Shown: piece after piece, positions 35,990 to 49,040 of the stretch
Layout of the letters: the number at the start of each line of letters is the position of its first letter
Position numbering within the stretch: the first letter of the stretch is position 1
Assembly (NCBI GenBank): GCA_013399895.1
Contig: VXBA01000164.1
Span: 703,448-767,447, forward strand
Direction: 5' to 3'
Length of the DNA stretch: 64,000 nucleotides
From: Serilophus lunatus
Lineage: Eukaryota; Chordata; Aves; Passeriformes; Eurylaimidae
Made by a program: the position numbers and the translations under genes
Notes under the pieces: generated by a model
What the model was told of the DNA's origin: nothing
The model's database searches: none
What the model saw: the letters and a program-made list of their open reading frames with translations, nothing else

Positions 35990-36040
35990 CGTGTGTGTGT
36001 GTGCATGTGTCTCTGTGTGTCTCTGTGTGTCTGTATGTGC
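35955..36040. repeat. (GT)n microsatellite, interrupted
   Basis: GT array with single interruptions (TTT, GC, CTCT), about 85 bases long. It is preceded by a short CA stretch at 35942-35950 on the same strand, so a partial hairpin between CA and GT is possible. Confidence 0.95.
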
Positions 36041-37080
36041 ATGAGTTACAAACTGGTATTTGCTCAAGCAAAGTGCCCTCCCTTTCCTCAAGGCTCAGTC
36101 AGACAAGATCCCATGAGTAAACAGATTTTCTTAAGCCACTTTCCACCACTTATTTTTCTTGACTGCAAAAAGCATGTGTGTTAAATTCAAGAATGTGATA
36201 AATTCTATGGCCAATTGGTACAGCAGGAGGGCTGTGGAGACAGACCAGTCCACAGACAGTGCAGAAGGGAGGAGCACCGTTCAACAGTCTCGCAGTCTGA
36301 TCCCCAAACCAGTGATCCCAGATGTGCTCCAGCACATTATTGTCTTCCTGACAGTGTGAAGATAAGGGGATTTCCACTTTCTCCACCAACTCTACAGCCA
36401 TGCACCCCCTCTCTCCCACTGCTCTCTCAGCTCTGGAGCTGCAGTGGGATTCTCCTGTTGGAGGGCCTACTCATAACTTGCACGGCTCAAGTAAAACTCA
36501 GACATTTTCCTCCTACTCTTGAAAGCACTACTACAAGTTGCACAAAGGACAAAAACACAAAGAAGGAATAAGCAACAGGAAAATGGGTAAGGAGATGAGA
36601 AAAAAAAGCAACACTTTGAGAAAAGGCATATAGGACTATAATATAAAGCTTGATAACTGGCTACACTTTACAATGGCCCAAGAACTATCTGCAAGCTTCT
36701 AAGTGGCATAATTTAAAAAATACCCTGAAGGATAGGCTTAGTTCAGAAGTGCTCAGAAGAAAAAAAAAGATCAAAATGCATTTGATATGTAAATCTAACC
36801 AGCAAGTAGAGCTGATTACAGAGCCATACAAAAAGGATTTCTATCCTTTTTAGATTTTTAGCTTTATAATGGCAGTGGTGATATTAGGGACATCCCTAGT
36901 AAACTTCAGAACTCCATATTTGGTGTAAATATGCTAGCTTAAGAAAGTGGAGCTGAACAGAAAGAAACTTTTTTAAAAAGTGCTATTTCTAAATTCATCC
37001 TTCTTTCATAACAGAGGAAAAAAATTATACTTCTCATTCATTACTGAGGAGGGTGCGTGAAGGGGGAGTGAGCCACTATA

Positions 37081-37106
37081 CACATACACATACACATACA
37101 CATACC
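37081..37106. repeat. (CACATA)n short tandem repeat
   Basis: About four copies of a six-base CACATA unit. Confidence 0.9.
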
Positions 37107-39142
37107 CAAGAGAGCATCTTACTTCTGCAGTCTTGCTGCTACAGTTTTCTCAAACCCCAAACAGCCTCTCTCCACTCAGAAGTGAAAAAAAGAAACATGC
37201 TTTCGCAAACCATGATTAGTCTGATATTGTAGCTACTCATGCAGCCTCTCCTGTGACCAGGACAGCATTTGGTAAGTCCTTGTCTCCTGAGAAGCTGCAT
37301 TTAGTGTGTGGCACAGCCACAAGAGTAGACTGCAAACACAGAACTTCTACTAATACACCAATAAAAATCCCAAGCTAAAAATGTTGCAGATGACGTTGAT
37401 ACAATACTCCTTTTACATACACGAAGCCTGAGATTGCCATAAGGACTGCTCTTCATTAAATTTTTATTAAATGGGCTGTTACAATAAATAAGCAAATTAC
37501 TTCTTAGAACAACAGCACGCAATTCCAGTCAGAATAATGCAGGAGGCATGACTTATACTGAGCAGATTTTCAAGCCTGTTATCAAAGCTATCAATCATGT
37601 CTCGTCTAACAAGAATCCAACATTATAATTTAAGTGAACATAGTTACTGTTACAAGGAATACAGATTGTTTTTAAATTGTCTTTGTTATGCCGGAGAAAG
37701 TTTGTGTTGATGCTTGTATGCATCTCCATTGACTTCAGCCAAATCTGCGGGAAAACATAAATAAGATAAAGATTTTATGGAACAACATGAGCTAACCAAA
37801 GCCTTGTCTGTAGACCATGAGTCTATTCTCTGCTTCTTTTGTCCTCATAAACAAAGAAAAAACAATATTCCTCTCTAATTTTCATGAGAGGAGCCTCTGA
37901 GCTAGATTCAAAATTCTCAATCAAAATCAAAGAAAATACTTGCCTCAGAGATGTCATTCAGCTTTACTGGCAAACTCAACTGGAAAACCTCCTCAGATGA
38001 AGGTGTCATAGTCAGAGCATTAGCTAGCCCTCCAGGCTAAAATGTCTAGCTAATCTTATACAAACCCACTAAAATCTATCAGATATGGTTAAAACATGTA
38101 AGTTTATAGATGCTATAGATTTACAGTGCTTATGCACAGGGCCTATTTGCATTCTCTAAAGCACAGTTTGCTATGGAGAAAAAATAAAACTAACTCCTAC
38201 TATGATGCTAAAATCAGTTTCATGTATAAGCCAATAAAATTTGAGCAGTACCTACATTACCTTTGCTTTCTCCATATTGATCCCTTGTCTTTTTGCATGC
38301 AAAGGCACATCTAGGTTTTGTTTGTGATCTGTGTATAGAGCATGTATAGACTGTGATACCTCATAGAGCATCAGCTCTCTAAGTGGTTACTGATGAGAAA
38401 AACTGCCTTCTAGCCAAACACCTGAGAGTCTTCTAGTTCACCATGGCATATGTGAATAGGATAACCCTGTCAAATGCTTCCAATGGGAAAGTGGAAAATG
38501 ACTCATAAAACAGCTTGAGCACACACTGTAACTCTTCTTTTTTATCTTAGCTGTGGAAGGACCTTCAAAGCCAAGGTCCCTCCCTACTAGGCACTGCATG
38601 TGTGGGTTACTCTGAAGGGCCTCTTGACTACTGTCTTTAGATGAAAAAGCTGATAGCTATCAAATTTGTGAGGAGCTGAAAGAAATTACGGTAAGTAGCA
38701 ATCACAATCCAGCTCATAAATCTTATGAGGTTTCTTGGAGATCTCACAGATAGCATGTGCCCTCTTGCCTCTGCATCCAAGTAACAGATCTTCTACATCA
38801 GTGTGATTTCAGTGCAGGAGAGTGAATGAAGCCGATAACATGGTCTTGTACTGCTCACTGACTTCTCATACCAACTAATTTCCAGTCCTCCTCCTCTTAC
38901 CTCACCTGGCTTCTACCTATTGACTTATAATTCAAAGATGTACTTTGGCATCTGAATACATGCATAGGAAATTCCTGGGTGTAATATTCTCACAGTAAGA
39001 TAATTTCTATTCTTAAGACTGCAGGAGAAGCATAAACACCCTTAAAAACAAACATAAAAAGAAAACAAACCCCAAGATTTAATGCAGCACACTCAGTTTC
39101 TATAGGAGCTGAGATCACAGAGTCTCAGCTAGGGAAATCAAT

Positions 39143-39164
39143 GGCAGGCAGGCAGGCAGGCAGG
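39143..39164. repeat. (GGCA)5 short tandem repeat
   Basis: Five perfect copies of GGCA plus two bases. Confidence 0.95.
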
Positions 39165-42100
39165 AACCAAACTTGTAGCTCCTTTCCTTACACTCCTATT
39201 TGGTTACCCCATTTAATTTAACTTGACAAGCCCCACAGTTGTTAACCTCAATAGGTCCTTGCATGGCTCATCCTTTCTCAGAGAACAAAATATGGGTAAT
39301 GGAGATGGAGTTGGCAGCAAACATTACTCTAGTATGAACCATCACAATGCAGCACTGTGGACATGAGCTTATACATTTTCTAAGGAACCTAGAGCTGAGA
39401 GAGATGTTTTGCTTTAAAGAGTGGAATAAAACCAAATGCGATTTTCACTTTTTGTAAAATTAGAACAAATTAAAAATGCTCAGTGTCATGACTTGCAGGA
39501 TAATTGTGAAATTGTCATTTTCCTGAGAGGTAAAGGGAACACCCTTCACTCAGTTCTGTAGTTTATCATCATTTGCATGAAAGGACGGAGATATTAGTCG
39601 TACTTAGGCTTGGTTCCCCACAAGGAGCAATTCATCCACCTACCTACCTACCTCTTGAGGAAGAACCTCTTCCCAGAGGTGGCTGTCTCTCTCTAGCTGC
39701 TCTAGAGGAGCTCCAGCTCAGGCTGCATGGTGTCTGAGCACTCCAAGTCTGGCAAGGTCTCTCCCTATTTCTCTAACACCCATCCCCATGGTTAAGTCTG
39801 AATCTAAAAACTGCAAGATTCAGGGCCATTACACTGGGCACAAACATAGAAAGAAGCACTTTAGAATCCAGGGACAGAGCCTTAGTATATCTTCTAACGC
39901 AATTTCTAAGCCGACAGTGCTGTCTTTGCTGCTTTAACAGCTTTTATGGAGATGTGGTCTCTGCAGCTACTGATAGGACAAGAACAATTTTCTTGGTATT
40001 GCATTCACAGCACTTCCTTTAGAGGAATTATGTCTTTTCCTGGTTTAAACAAATAAAATAGCATTTGGGCTATATGTTTCAGATGATTAAAACACATTCA
40101 CTTGTGATGCTGCTTATTCCCTGCAAGAGGGAGTGAATTTTTCGGATTATGCACATAGCTAAAACCCCATAAATTTTGTCATTCATATCCATAAGCAGCA
40201 TGGCAAGCTCGCAAAAGCTATTACTTTTCAGCTACACAAGTGTGTTAAATTACTCAGTCAACTGACATCTGGCATGAACTATAAATTGCTCTCAAAATTC
40301 TTTTAGAAAGATTATTATATTATTATTAATTTGCTGTGTATGTCAAAGCATATCACACACACAGCAATCCTGAAATTAATTAGCATTTTCAAGGATCACA
40401 CTGAAAAGGCCCAGAAAGCCAGCAGAAATAATCTCCAAGATATTAGCAGGTTAAACAGTGCTGGCACAACTTGTCTTTAACATATTCCCTTCATTCCAGC
40501 TTTAGGAATAAAACACAAGAAACTTTTTTTTAAACAAGCTCTTTGTCACATATCCTTGACTATTACAAATTAGGATCAGAGGCTAGGACTTCATTTGCAA
40601 TTTATGTTTACTAAAAACAAAACATTTTGAAAAGGGACAGTATTTTTACTCATTTCCCAGCAATTTAAAGCCACCCAGGTAAGATACCCAGTTAAATAAA
40701 GGAACACAGAGAACATCTTAACCGTTTAAGCATAATTTTGAACACATTTCTGGATTTATGGTGGTCCTTCAAAATATCCAGATAGGAAAACAGAATAATA
40801 TTTCAATAAAATGATAATTTGTTTAAAAGTTCATTCAATGTAATTTCACATAAAAAACTTATTCAGTTCATAAAAACAAGGTTAAATTCAACAATGTTTT
40901 ATGAACATTATTATATTTTGACACATAAACACCCTGATGAAATCTTATTAAAACTTTATTTTAGCTGCTTATTACAATTTTTCCATAAATGCATGACAAC
41001 ATTTCACCCAAAGCCCCTCAAATAAAAGATCAAGAGCTACAGTAAAAAATAGACACTTGAAGTTGGAGAATGCTGGAATCACAGTTGTCTGGGAAGCATC
41101 ATTGTATCCTCCTTCTACCACTGGCAGCACAGTCACAGAAATATCACATGAAATCCTTTTACCAGCCATGACTGCAGCAGGCATCTCAGCAAGAGTGAAA
41201 GTAATACAGGATATACCCAAATTTGGTAGTTCCTGCTTCCAAGGTTTTGGACTTTGCCAATTACCTTAAATGTATTTAGCAATGATCCTGGAATATGTTC
41301 TAGAAAGGAGGTGTTGGATGCCCACTCACCAAGTCGTTGGATGCTTCACAGCATTTGCCACCCATCTCTAAGCACCACTGAGTATAATTTTACATGAATA
41401 TAGAAAACATAACCTTTAAATATGTTAAGGATTATTAACTCTCTTTTACCCAGCAACTAAACTGTTCATTTCCAGAAATATCACATACAAGTGTTGACTA
41501 TAACAAAAATTATCAGTGTTAGTAAGCAATGCCAGCTTGCAGAATGAAAGGATCACCATTTTTGAGATCTCTGTACTTCAAGGGGTTTTTTTCAAAGCAG
41601 TGTGGATGAGAACTAATTTCTTAATGGTTTCCACAATCTTTGCTTCAAACTGAAAAAAAAGGAATGGTGACAAGCTTAAAAGACTGCAGTGAAAAAACAT
41701 TCAAAACTGGCATAATTCAGCATAACTCATAAAGAAACATTTGCCTGGGCCTGTGGGAAGCCTGAGACTATGCCATAAAAGTGAAACAACAAAGAAAAAA
41801 ATATTTATCTCCTGTGTCTCTTCTCTGTACAATCAGTAGTGCAAATTACAAGTGGCACAGTCAGCAAGATGTCCACACTGTCTCTGTGTGTATGGAAGCC
41901 AGAAGCCTTTCATCACCATGGGGTTTATCCACATCACCAACTTGATGCAAATGCAAGTATCTAACTGGAGGCATTTGCTTTCCCCTATGAGCCACTATCT
42001 CTGTCAGTTGACACTATGGTAAGTTCAGGCAATGTCAAAATTAACACTTCTCACAGCCTAGAAGGGGTGAATCCGTACCGTGAAACAGCTGGAGCCAAGA

Positions 42101-42589
42101 GCATCCACACCAAAAGTTTTGTGAGGAGGTTTCTTCAGCCTCTAATCTTCACCTGAGGTCAGATTGCCTTAATAATTGTAGCAGATAAGGTGTGTTTGGA
42201 GTGTGACTGTGTTTTCCATGCTTCTTGCATAAGCATTTCATCTCATCCTAAAGAAAAAAATTTTGTGCGCTCCGAGACCACCCTGTGGTGCTTAAGTCAT
42301 AATATCACTCCTGATCCAAACTAATACACTGGAAGAGACGCTCCTGTTCTGCAGACTGTTAGAAGGAGCAAACAAGGAAACATTCGGACAACCTGAACAT
42401 GCCCTGCTTGTCAAACTTGTATCCTCTGAAGCATACGTAAATAAAAGTGTCTCATGCTGTGCCTCACTTTTGTGATGGATGTGTAGAGGAACGAAACTAC
42501 GTTTCATTCTTTGGGAAATTTTTGACAGGCTGCCCTGCTAGTCAAGCACACACACGTGCTTAGACACAGCACACGCTACTTCAGGTGAC

Positions 42590-42700
42590 CCTGGCGCACC
42601 ACGCTCCTGCCACGAGCTGGTTCTGCGCTGCCCGGTCCTCTGGTGCCATCTAGTGACCGCCGCGCGGAGCGGCACCCGCCCGCAGGGAACCCCAAAGCCA
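42590..42700. other. small CpG-rich patch with CTCF-like site
   Basis: A short GC- and CpG-rich stretch ('gaccgccgcgcggagcgg') inside AT-rich DNA. It surrounds the CTCF-like motif listed separately. Retained CpGs around such a motif can mean the site is kept unmethylated by protein binding. This is inference. Confidence 0.5.
42641..42658 (-). promoter_or_regulatory. CTCF-like binding site
   Basis: The - strand reads GGTCACTAGATGGCACCA, matching the CTCF core (CACTAGATGGCAC) almost perfectly. It has the same orientation as the motifs at 9.3 and 27.6 kb. It is the best CTCF candidate downstream of the microRNA. Confidence 0.55.
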
Positions 42701-45700
42701 GCCAGCCAGGCCTCAAAAATTAAAAGGAAAGCCCTAAATCTAACTTTATCACCCTGAAAACACGGATATGGACATTCCCCACAAGCCATGCGGCAGGAGA
42801 AGGGCAGCAAAGCAGTTCTGCACCACAGTCAGCTTCTAGATACTTCGGGAGTCACGGAAACACCCTAGTGCCAAGGCTAGCCAAGCGCAGAACAGTTACG
42901 AATTGCAAATCAACAGTTGCAAATCACAGATTTTACAAAGTCAATATGGCCCAGGATTGAAGCATGGGATACTTCAGATGGCAGTGTTCGTGCAGGCAAG
43001 GGTAACAGAGGGTTTTATGTTTACGCAGCTCTTGCTAAGCCAGTCAGTTTCTCACAAACTGTCCAAAACAATTTTTTCTTACTGGAGTTCACAGGCACTT
43101 TTGCAGTATGCTAAGTGACACAGACACCCAAGTAGAGTCAATCAAAATATCCGAAACCTATGAGTGAGGCACCTGATATTAACGTAAATGTAACGCGACA
43201 TTAATTAGGTGGGTGGGGTTTTTTACCAACAGTCTTCCTTTATACATCTGTAGGATTTAAGTTTTCAAACTACAAATCATAGATTCGTTTAAGTAAAACA
43301 TTTAATTTTTATATATTCAAGTGATATCAGAACCTGTCCCTTTCAAAAAGTGGAGGGAAAAAAATTGTCTTCACAATCATGGAATCAGAAGAGTTTGCAA
43401 TACTTCGTCTGACTTAAAAGATCATGACAACGGCAATCAAGTTAGTGTGACCTTTTATAGTAATGTAAAATTACCCCTCCTAGGCTCCAAACAGTCAAGA
43501 AAATCTTTCAACTTGTTCTCCCATAAGCTATTAAAATGGCTACACTTCATTGTAGTTTTCAGTTAAGTTTATAGCATTTCACTACTTGTCTGTGAGCAGA
43601 CAATATTCATTCAGCAGCAGGCAAATACATTAAGAGAAGGCAAAATTAGAGAGTCATGGAGAATTGAGAACTCAGCAGCTGTTTCCCCTTGAATTATCTA
43701 CTTAGAAGTCCCTTCTCTGCATATCTGACATGAGAACAAAAGAGACTGCTGTCCCTCCTCCCAGCCGTGGCTGACAACGTGTGACAGACTATCTGGCAAG
43801 CTGCAGATCCATTACTGGCTTACTGGGAGGGCTCAGGAGACATCTATGATGCCACTTTCAGGCAGGGCCCTACACCTGCTAAAAGTCTGGATAATTCCCA
43901 TTTGGGCTCTTTGGTGAAATGCTCTCTTGGGGTTTCTGTATGTTTTATTTAGTATTTTCACTTCAAGCGACTGTACAAGGACATGAAGCATGTCTCTATC
44001 TCTTGAGAGACATATCTCCTGAGATCACCATTCAGGACCCTTCAAGATGTCCTGTCTTTCACATATAGCTCATCTCTCAGCTGGTTATGATGGGTGAGCT
44101 CTTTTGGCACTTTCTTCATCTGACCTGGACAACCCTGGAGTACGCATGAGTTAACTTACTGCAGGATGTATCTTGATTGACGCTATGTTGCATCAGCTGG
44201 ATCCTCCCCCTGAGATATGAAAGCCTTGTCACATGTTGACAGACCCTATTGTTCCACACAATAACCTGAATTTTGTTCTGAAAAAAGATGTTTTGTCTCA
44301 GCCATTAAAATTAACATGAGCAATGGCCTTTCTGGGCAAAACTCAAAGTTCTTCCGAAGTTGCAAAGTCATCCAAAATAATTCTCTGTTCTTAGCTTTGA
44401 AATTGGAAGAGTATACTTTTATGTGAATTGCTATTTTGTTGTTTGCAAGAGCATAATGAAAAGTGGGGCGAGCTCTAATCAGCAAGATTGCTTAAGGATG
44501 ACTTGAGAAAAAAAAAAGGAACAGCAAAAAGTATGAAAAAAATTCACCATTAGAAAGCAGAGAAGATTAGAAAGTTCACTAAAATCATCAATTATTCGGA
44601 AACAGAAGGCAAACTAGGAGTGTGTTTTCACTTTTAGCCATCTGAAGTACTTGCATGCAGAAAGCAAAGGCACATTTTGAATGGTATAGCCAATTTGATC
44701 CGGTGATGGTGTTTGGCCTCTGCAGTAGAAAACACATAATTTGATTAGGAATATGAGCAGAAGAGATCTTCCCTGGCTTCTCACAGGGCAACAGTGGGGA
44801 CCATGCAGATAGCAAAAAAACTGATGGTAAAATAGCCTGCTAAGAGCCACAACCTGACAAAGTTGGGCTGCTGTTGTAGTCATACCTGAAGACCAGATAG
44901 AATAGCATGTGATGTGCCAGAAAGTAAGGATTCTGGTTCTGCAGAAATATTTCCACCCAAAGAGCACCAGAAAAGCAGACAAGAGTGAAATAAACTAAGG
45001 AGGAATCCTACACTAGCAATGACCCAAGAGAGACACATTCAGGTGAGGGACTTCATGTGCAACAATAAAATCACAAAAAATGACTGCAAGTTAATATTAG
45101 TCCCTTGAGGTTTTTGTTATTACTATCTTAAAGGGTTTCAACCCTGCCACTAGGGATTTCAGAAGGACAAGCTGAGTATCTAGAACCTAGTTTCCAGAAA
45201 TATTTCTGATTTTGATTTGTGGAATTTGTAGACATTCCTATATGAGGACCTGATAAGGTCTTAAAATCTCAACAGAAAAGAAGATCTAAGTCAAAAAAAT
45301 GACTGTGGATATATATACAGTCACATCACAGATGATTTAAGTTATTTATCCCCACAATTACCTCGAAACAAAATTATGCTAAAAACTGATGGCAAAGTTT
45401 AAGCTTCCTGAAACACACAGTCCCAGCAAATAAGCCCACTTGAAATTCATTCTACCCAATTCAAGACCAGGTGATAGGCTATAAACAGAAAACAAATAAC
45501 CCAAATCTATCTAATTTCTAAGAGCAAATAGGGAGGACTGAAGTTTGCCCCCTGCCTGTGTTTCATAGCATTCTTCTCCAATGATTCACCCCAGAGGCAG
45601 CTTGACTTCTTTCCACCTTTCTTTTGTCTATGTGTTCATTTTCATATGAAATCTCAGTGTATTTTAAACCACAGTTTATGCAAGAAGAACTTTCCAGGTC

Positions 45701-47989
45701 ACTACACAGCACTTGAAAGGACAGACTCTAGGATTCCAGGTTCCTGCCCTAGATGCCCCTCCCTTGCCCCGCCCCCTTCCCCCAACCTCCCCACTTATTT
45801 ATCAAGTCTGTAAAAAGAAAGTTCACAGTGTGATAACTATGTTCATTTTGGTCACACCCCACCCAACCATATGCTGTTGTTTTTTAGCACACATGGAATT
45901 TTTGCACGCTAGCAATATGTTGGAGCTTTTTGGGCTTTAAGTGCTGAAATTAAATTACTTCTGGTGTGAAAACTGAAACCATCTCCAGCAACATGCAAGA
46001 ATTTCTGAAGTTGTTGCAGATTCCACAATATTTTGAGTGTGGAACAGAGGAGGTCTACCTCTTCTTTCCCGCTTTCTTAAATCAGCTTACAACACAGAGG
46101 TACTTCTGCTAACTCAGGACACATCTATACAGTACAGTGCAGTGTGGCATGAGCATGGTGCAGCTTTAGGAATAATTAGTTCTGTTGAAGGCAAGCAAAG
46201 ACAGAGACAAAGACGAAGACAAAGACAAAGACAAAAAGACAAAGAAAGACAAAGCAGTAACATAACAGCATTTAGCTCAAGATGGTTTGATTAAAACATA
46301 CAAGCAGAAAACATGGACTGCTACAAACTGTTTATTCCTGAATTCCTTGTTTTGCATGAATAAGTTAATGCATGATGAAAGCATCAAAATAAAAATCTGG
46401 GGGTTCAGTGAATCAGCTAGAGTTTAAACATACCCTTATATAATCCAAAGAAGAAGGAAGCAGAACTAGTACTGCAGTTCACTCCTTCTTCAGACACTAA
46501 GCTTTAAGAATCAAAAGACATTAATAAGTCATTGTTTATTGAAAATTGACTTCTGCATTTAGCTTAAAGATATTTCTCTGCACGCTTAGTATCTATGAAA
46601 TAACATCAAAATATTTGTTAAATGTATTTTGCATACATTGACAACAGAGAAAAAAACTCTGAAATATGGAGCAACTTCTGTTGGGCAGGTACATGAAAAA
46701 TATTTTTGATTGCTCCATTTAAAATTTTTAAACAACCAGTTGTACCATATTCAGATAACTTAATATTTATAGCTCAAATTACACATATCCACTAATCTTA
46801 CAAACTTTACTGTATTTATTGACATACCACCACAGAGATGCTTTTAACAAGTATACTCTAGGACAGAAAAAAAGAGCTTCCAGTTTCCTAGGATGACTAA
46901 GTCTGGACCAGTCTTTTTTTTCCTCTGGGTGAGACACATTTTAGTAGGAGGCTGACACAAATCTCAGCTTTCAACATTCCGAGGAAAAGATTTTGTCTCA
47001 CAAAGCTTTCTTGCTTTTGAGTCCATCCATCTTTAGTTGCACAGGAGCACCCCTCTTTTTCTGCTACCTCAACTCCTCCCTTTTGTCCTCCTCCATCTTT
47101 GATTCCCACCACAGAAAACATCACCTCGATGTTGCCACCAAAAGAGGCTTGAAACCTTTCCTCAGCTTCTCCTAGCTGAAGCCCAGCTAACCTACTTATT
47201 AAATAATCCTGATGGAGAAAAGAAAACATGTTTCATTCGCCTTCTCTCAGAATCCTTTCTGAATAACAAGATGGTCTATGAAATATGTATTTCTACCTCT
47301 TCCCTTCTTCTCTCCCTTTTTCCTAACACAAGACCTAACAGCTCTTGCTTCTGCCCCTTCATCCGCAGCAAGCCAGGATGCTGCTTAAACTCTTATTTTC
47401 TTTGATTGCGATGGACCCTCTCTTTCCTTCAGTTAGTCTATTTCTCCTACACCATTTTAGCTTCATGCACTTAAAGCTCTCTGAGCTTTATTATATAGAG
47501 CAGTATTTTTGAACTAGCCAAAACCTGGGCTCCTGCTAGACTGTCTTTCCAACATAAAGAGACAGCCTTTCCAACACCTGACATCACAGAACTGACCCAC
47601 AGGCATTATGAGCAAGGTTTCCACTCTTCTCACAAATCCAACAGAGCTCTTCTCAGAAGCTAGCCAGATTACAAGAGGTCAGAATCAGTGTGTTTGTGAA
47701 TTGCCATCACTATATTGCTGTTTATTAAAAAAAGCCTGCTTAGTTGGGGTTTTTTGCCTTAATGATACACTATACTGTAAAATAGAATCTTTTTAAAGTC
47801 ACAAATGGAGATTGCATTGAAATCATCCAAACAACAACAGAAAGTTAAAAAATCTGAAAGCCTGTTGTCCTGCTTCCACCTCAGATCGGTAGGAGGGGGC
47901 ATGGCCAAGACATTGTGGTTTTCAATATCACATTATGTCATTGCTAGTGTGGGGAAAAGGGACTCTTCTTCTTCCAGGAAGGAGGGGCA
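42701..47989. other. AT-rich intergenic DNA
   Basis: About 5.3 kb. No gene, RNA or named retroposon recognised. An AGACAA array is listed separately. A short C-rich stretch lies at 45755-45800. Confidence 0.5.
46198..46254. repeat. (AGACAA)n tandem repeat
   Basis: About nine imperfect copies of a six-base AGACAA/AGACGA unit, all purine plus C. The Arg/Gln-rich frame across it (46037-46294) is produced by the repeat. Confidence 0.9.
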
Positions 47990-49040
47990 TCTCTCTCCCA
48001 TGGAACAAAAGCGTGGTGAGGTAGTGTTATGGTTGTAATATGTTTAAAACCTTTCCCTCTTACAGGGTAAATAAAGAGAAAGAAGAGGAGATGGAAGCTG
48101 CCCGCTTATGCTGGCCCTGGACCCGCCGCAGCCCTGCTGCCACCCAGGCCTGGCGCAGCGAGGCCGAGGCTCAATGGCTGTGCAGAGGGACTCCCTGGGG
48201 GAGCCCCTGGGGCCGCCGGCCGTGATGCCAGGGCGGGGAGCACCACCGGGAGCTGTCAGTGGGGACAGTGGCTGAGCCCTGCACCAGCACGGTGGGCTGG
48301 AGCAAGGTCGGGCGGCTTCCTGTGAGCAGGAACTGAGTGGAGGCAGGGCGGAGCTGGGGCCAAGGCGGGCTTCAGCGGCCATCCAGTAAAATAGCGTGAT
48401 GAGGCAACACTGCACCCCACAGAGGGGAACAGAGAGCAGTGGAGAGAACTACACAGGCATGGTCAAAAAGAATTCCGGGAAGAAGACAGGAGCTCTTTAT
48501 AAACAGCTGCTGCTATTGCACATGGGGCCATTTTGGACTTGCCAAGGACATGGAGAGGATCTCCCCTGCCGCCGCCACCGTGGTCATCACAGCCACCACT
48601 TCTGCTTCTGCCTCACCATCTCTGCCCCTGAGAGGATCTTACCCACAGCTCTCCAGCCTGCTAAAAACAAAAACCCCTAAACCCCTGCCCAGCCCCTGGG
48701 AGCCCCTGTGGGCCCTAGGGTTCCTGCAGTACCCCCAGCCCCCAGGAGAGCCCCTGCAGCCCTCTGAGATCTTCTTGCCCACCTCCTGCTACCATCGCCC
48801 ACCTCGTGCCAATCACCAAAGCGCACCACAACCACCCGCTGCTTTTGACAGCCCCTGCTGGTCCTTAGGGAGCGCCACAACTTCCCCTGCTACCATCCAG
48901 GCTCCCCCTGCTGTCCGCAGTTGTTGCTGCACCCAACATAGGGACAAGGGAAAAGGGGAACAATTATTTGTTTCAAGCAGCTCTGGTTTTATAATTGTGA
49001 GTTTTCTGGTTTCTGTTTACACTTAAATACATATTCTTTT
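47990..49040. other. unclassified GC-rich block, possible inserted element
   Basis: A GC- and CpG-rich kilobase with sharp borders in AT-rich DNA. The left part (about 48020-48070) starts TGTTATGGTTGTAATATG, which resembles the opening of some avian endogenous retrovirus LTRs, then shows a TTACAG|GG acceptor-like site. The centre is GC-rich. A TATA-like TTTATAAA lies at 48496-48503, and the part from 48660 to 48930 is rich in CCCCTGCC-type units. The right part is T-rich. Two overlapping + frames (48396-48680 and 48439-49026) are Pro/Ser/Thr-rich with no domain. I find no matched target-site duplication or protein remnant, so a retroviral LTR, another retroposon, or an unrelated CpG-rich unit are all possible. 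Confidence 0.35.

Larger units (their letters stand above)
36041..42589. other. AT-rich intergenic DNA with small microsatellites
   Basis: No supported gene in about 6.5 kb. The region holds a CACATA array (37081-37106) and a GGCA array (39143-39164), listed separately, and a short CTAC array (39640-39653). A frame at 36215-36571 (118 codons) lacks any recognised domain. Confidence 0.5.

Noticed and set aside
48439..49026. 195-codon Pro/Ser/Thr-rich frame
   Set aside because: Low complexity, overlaps another frame in the same block, and shows no domain; kept only as part of the unclassified GC-rich block.
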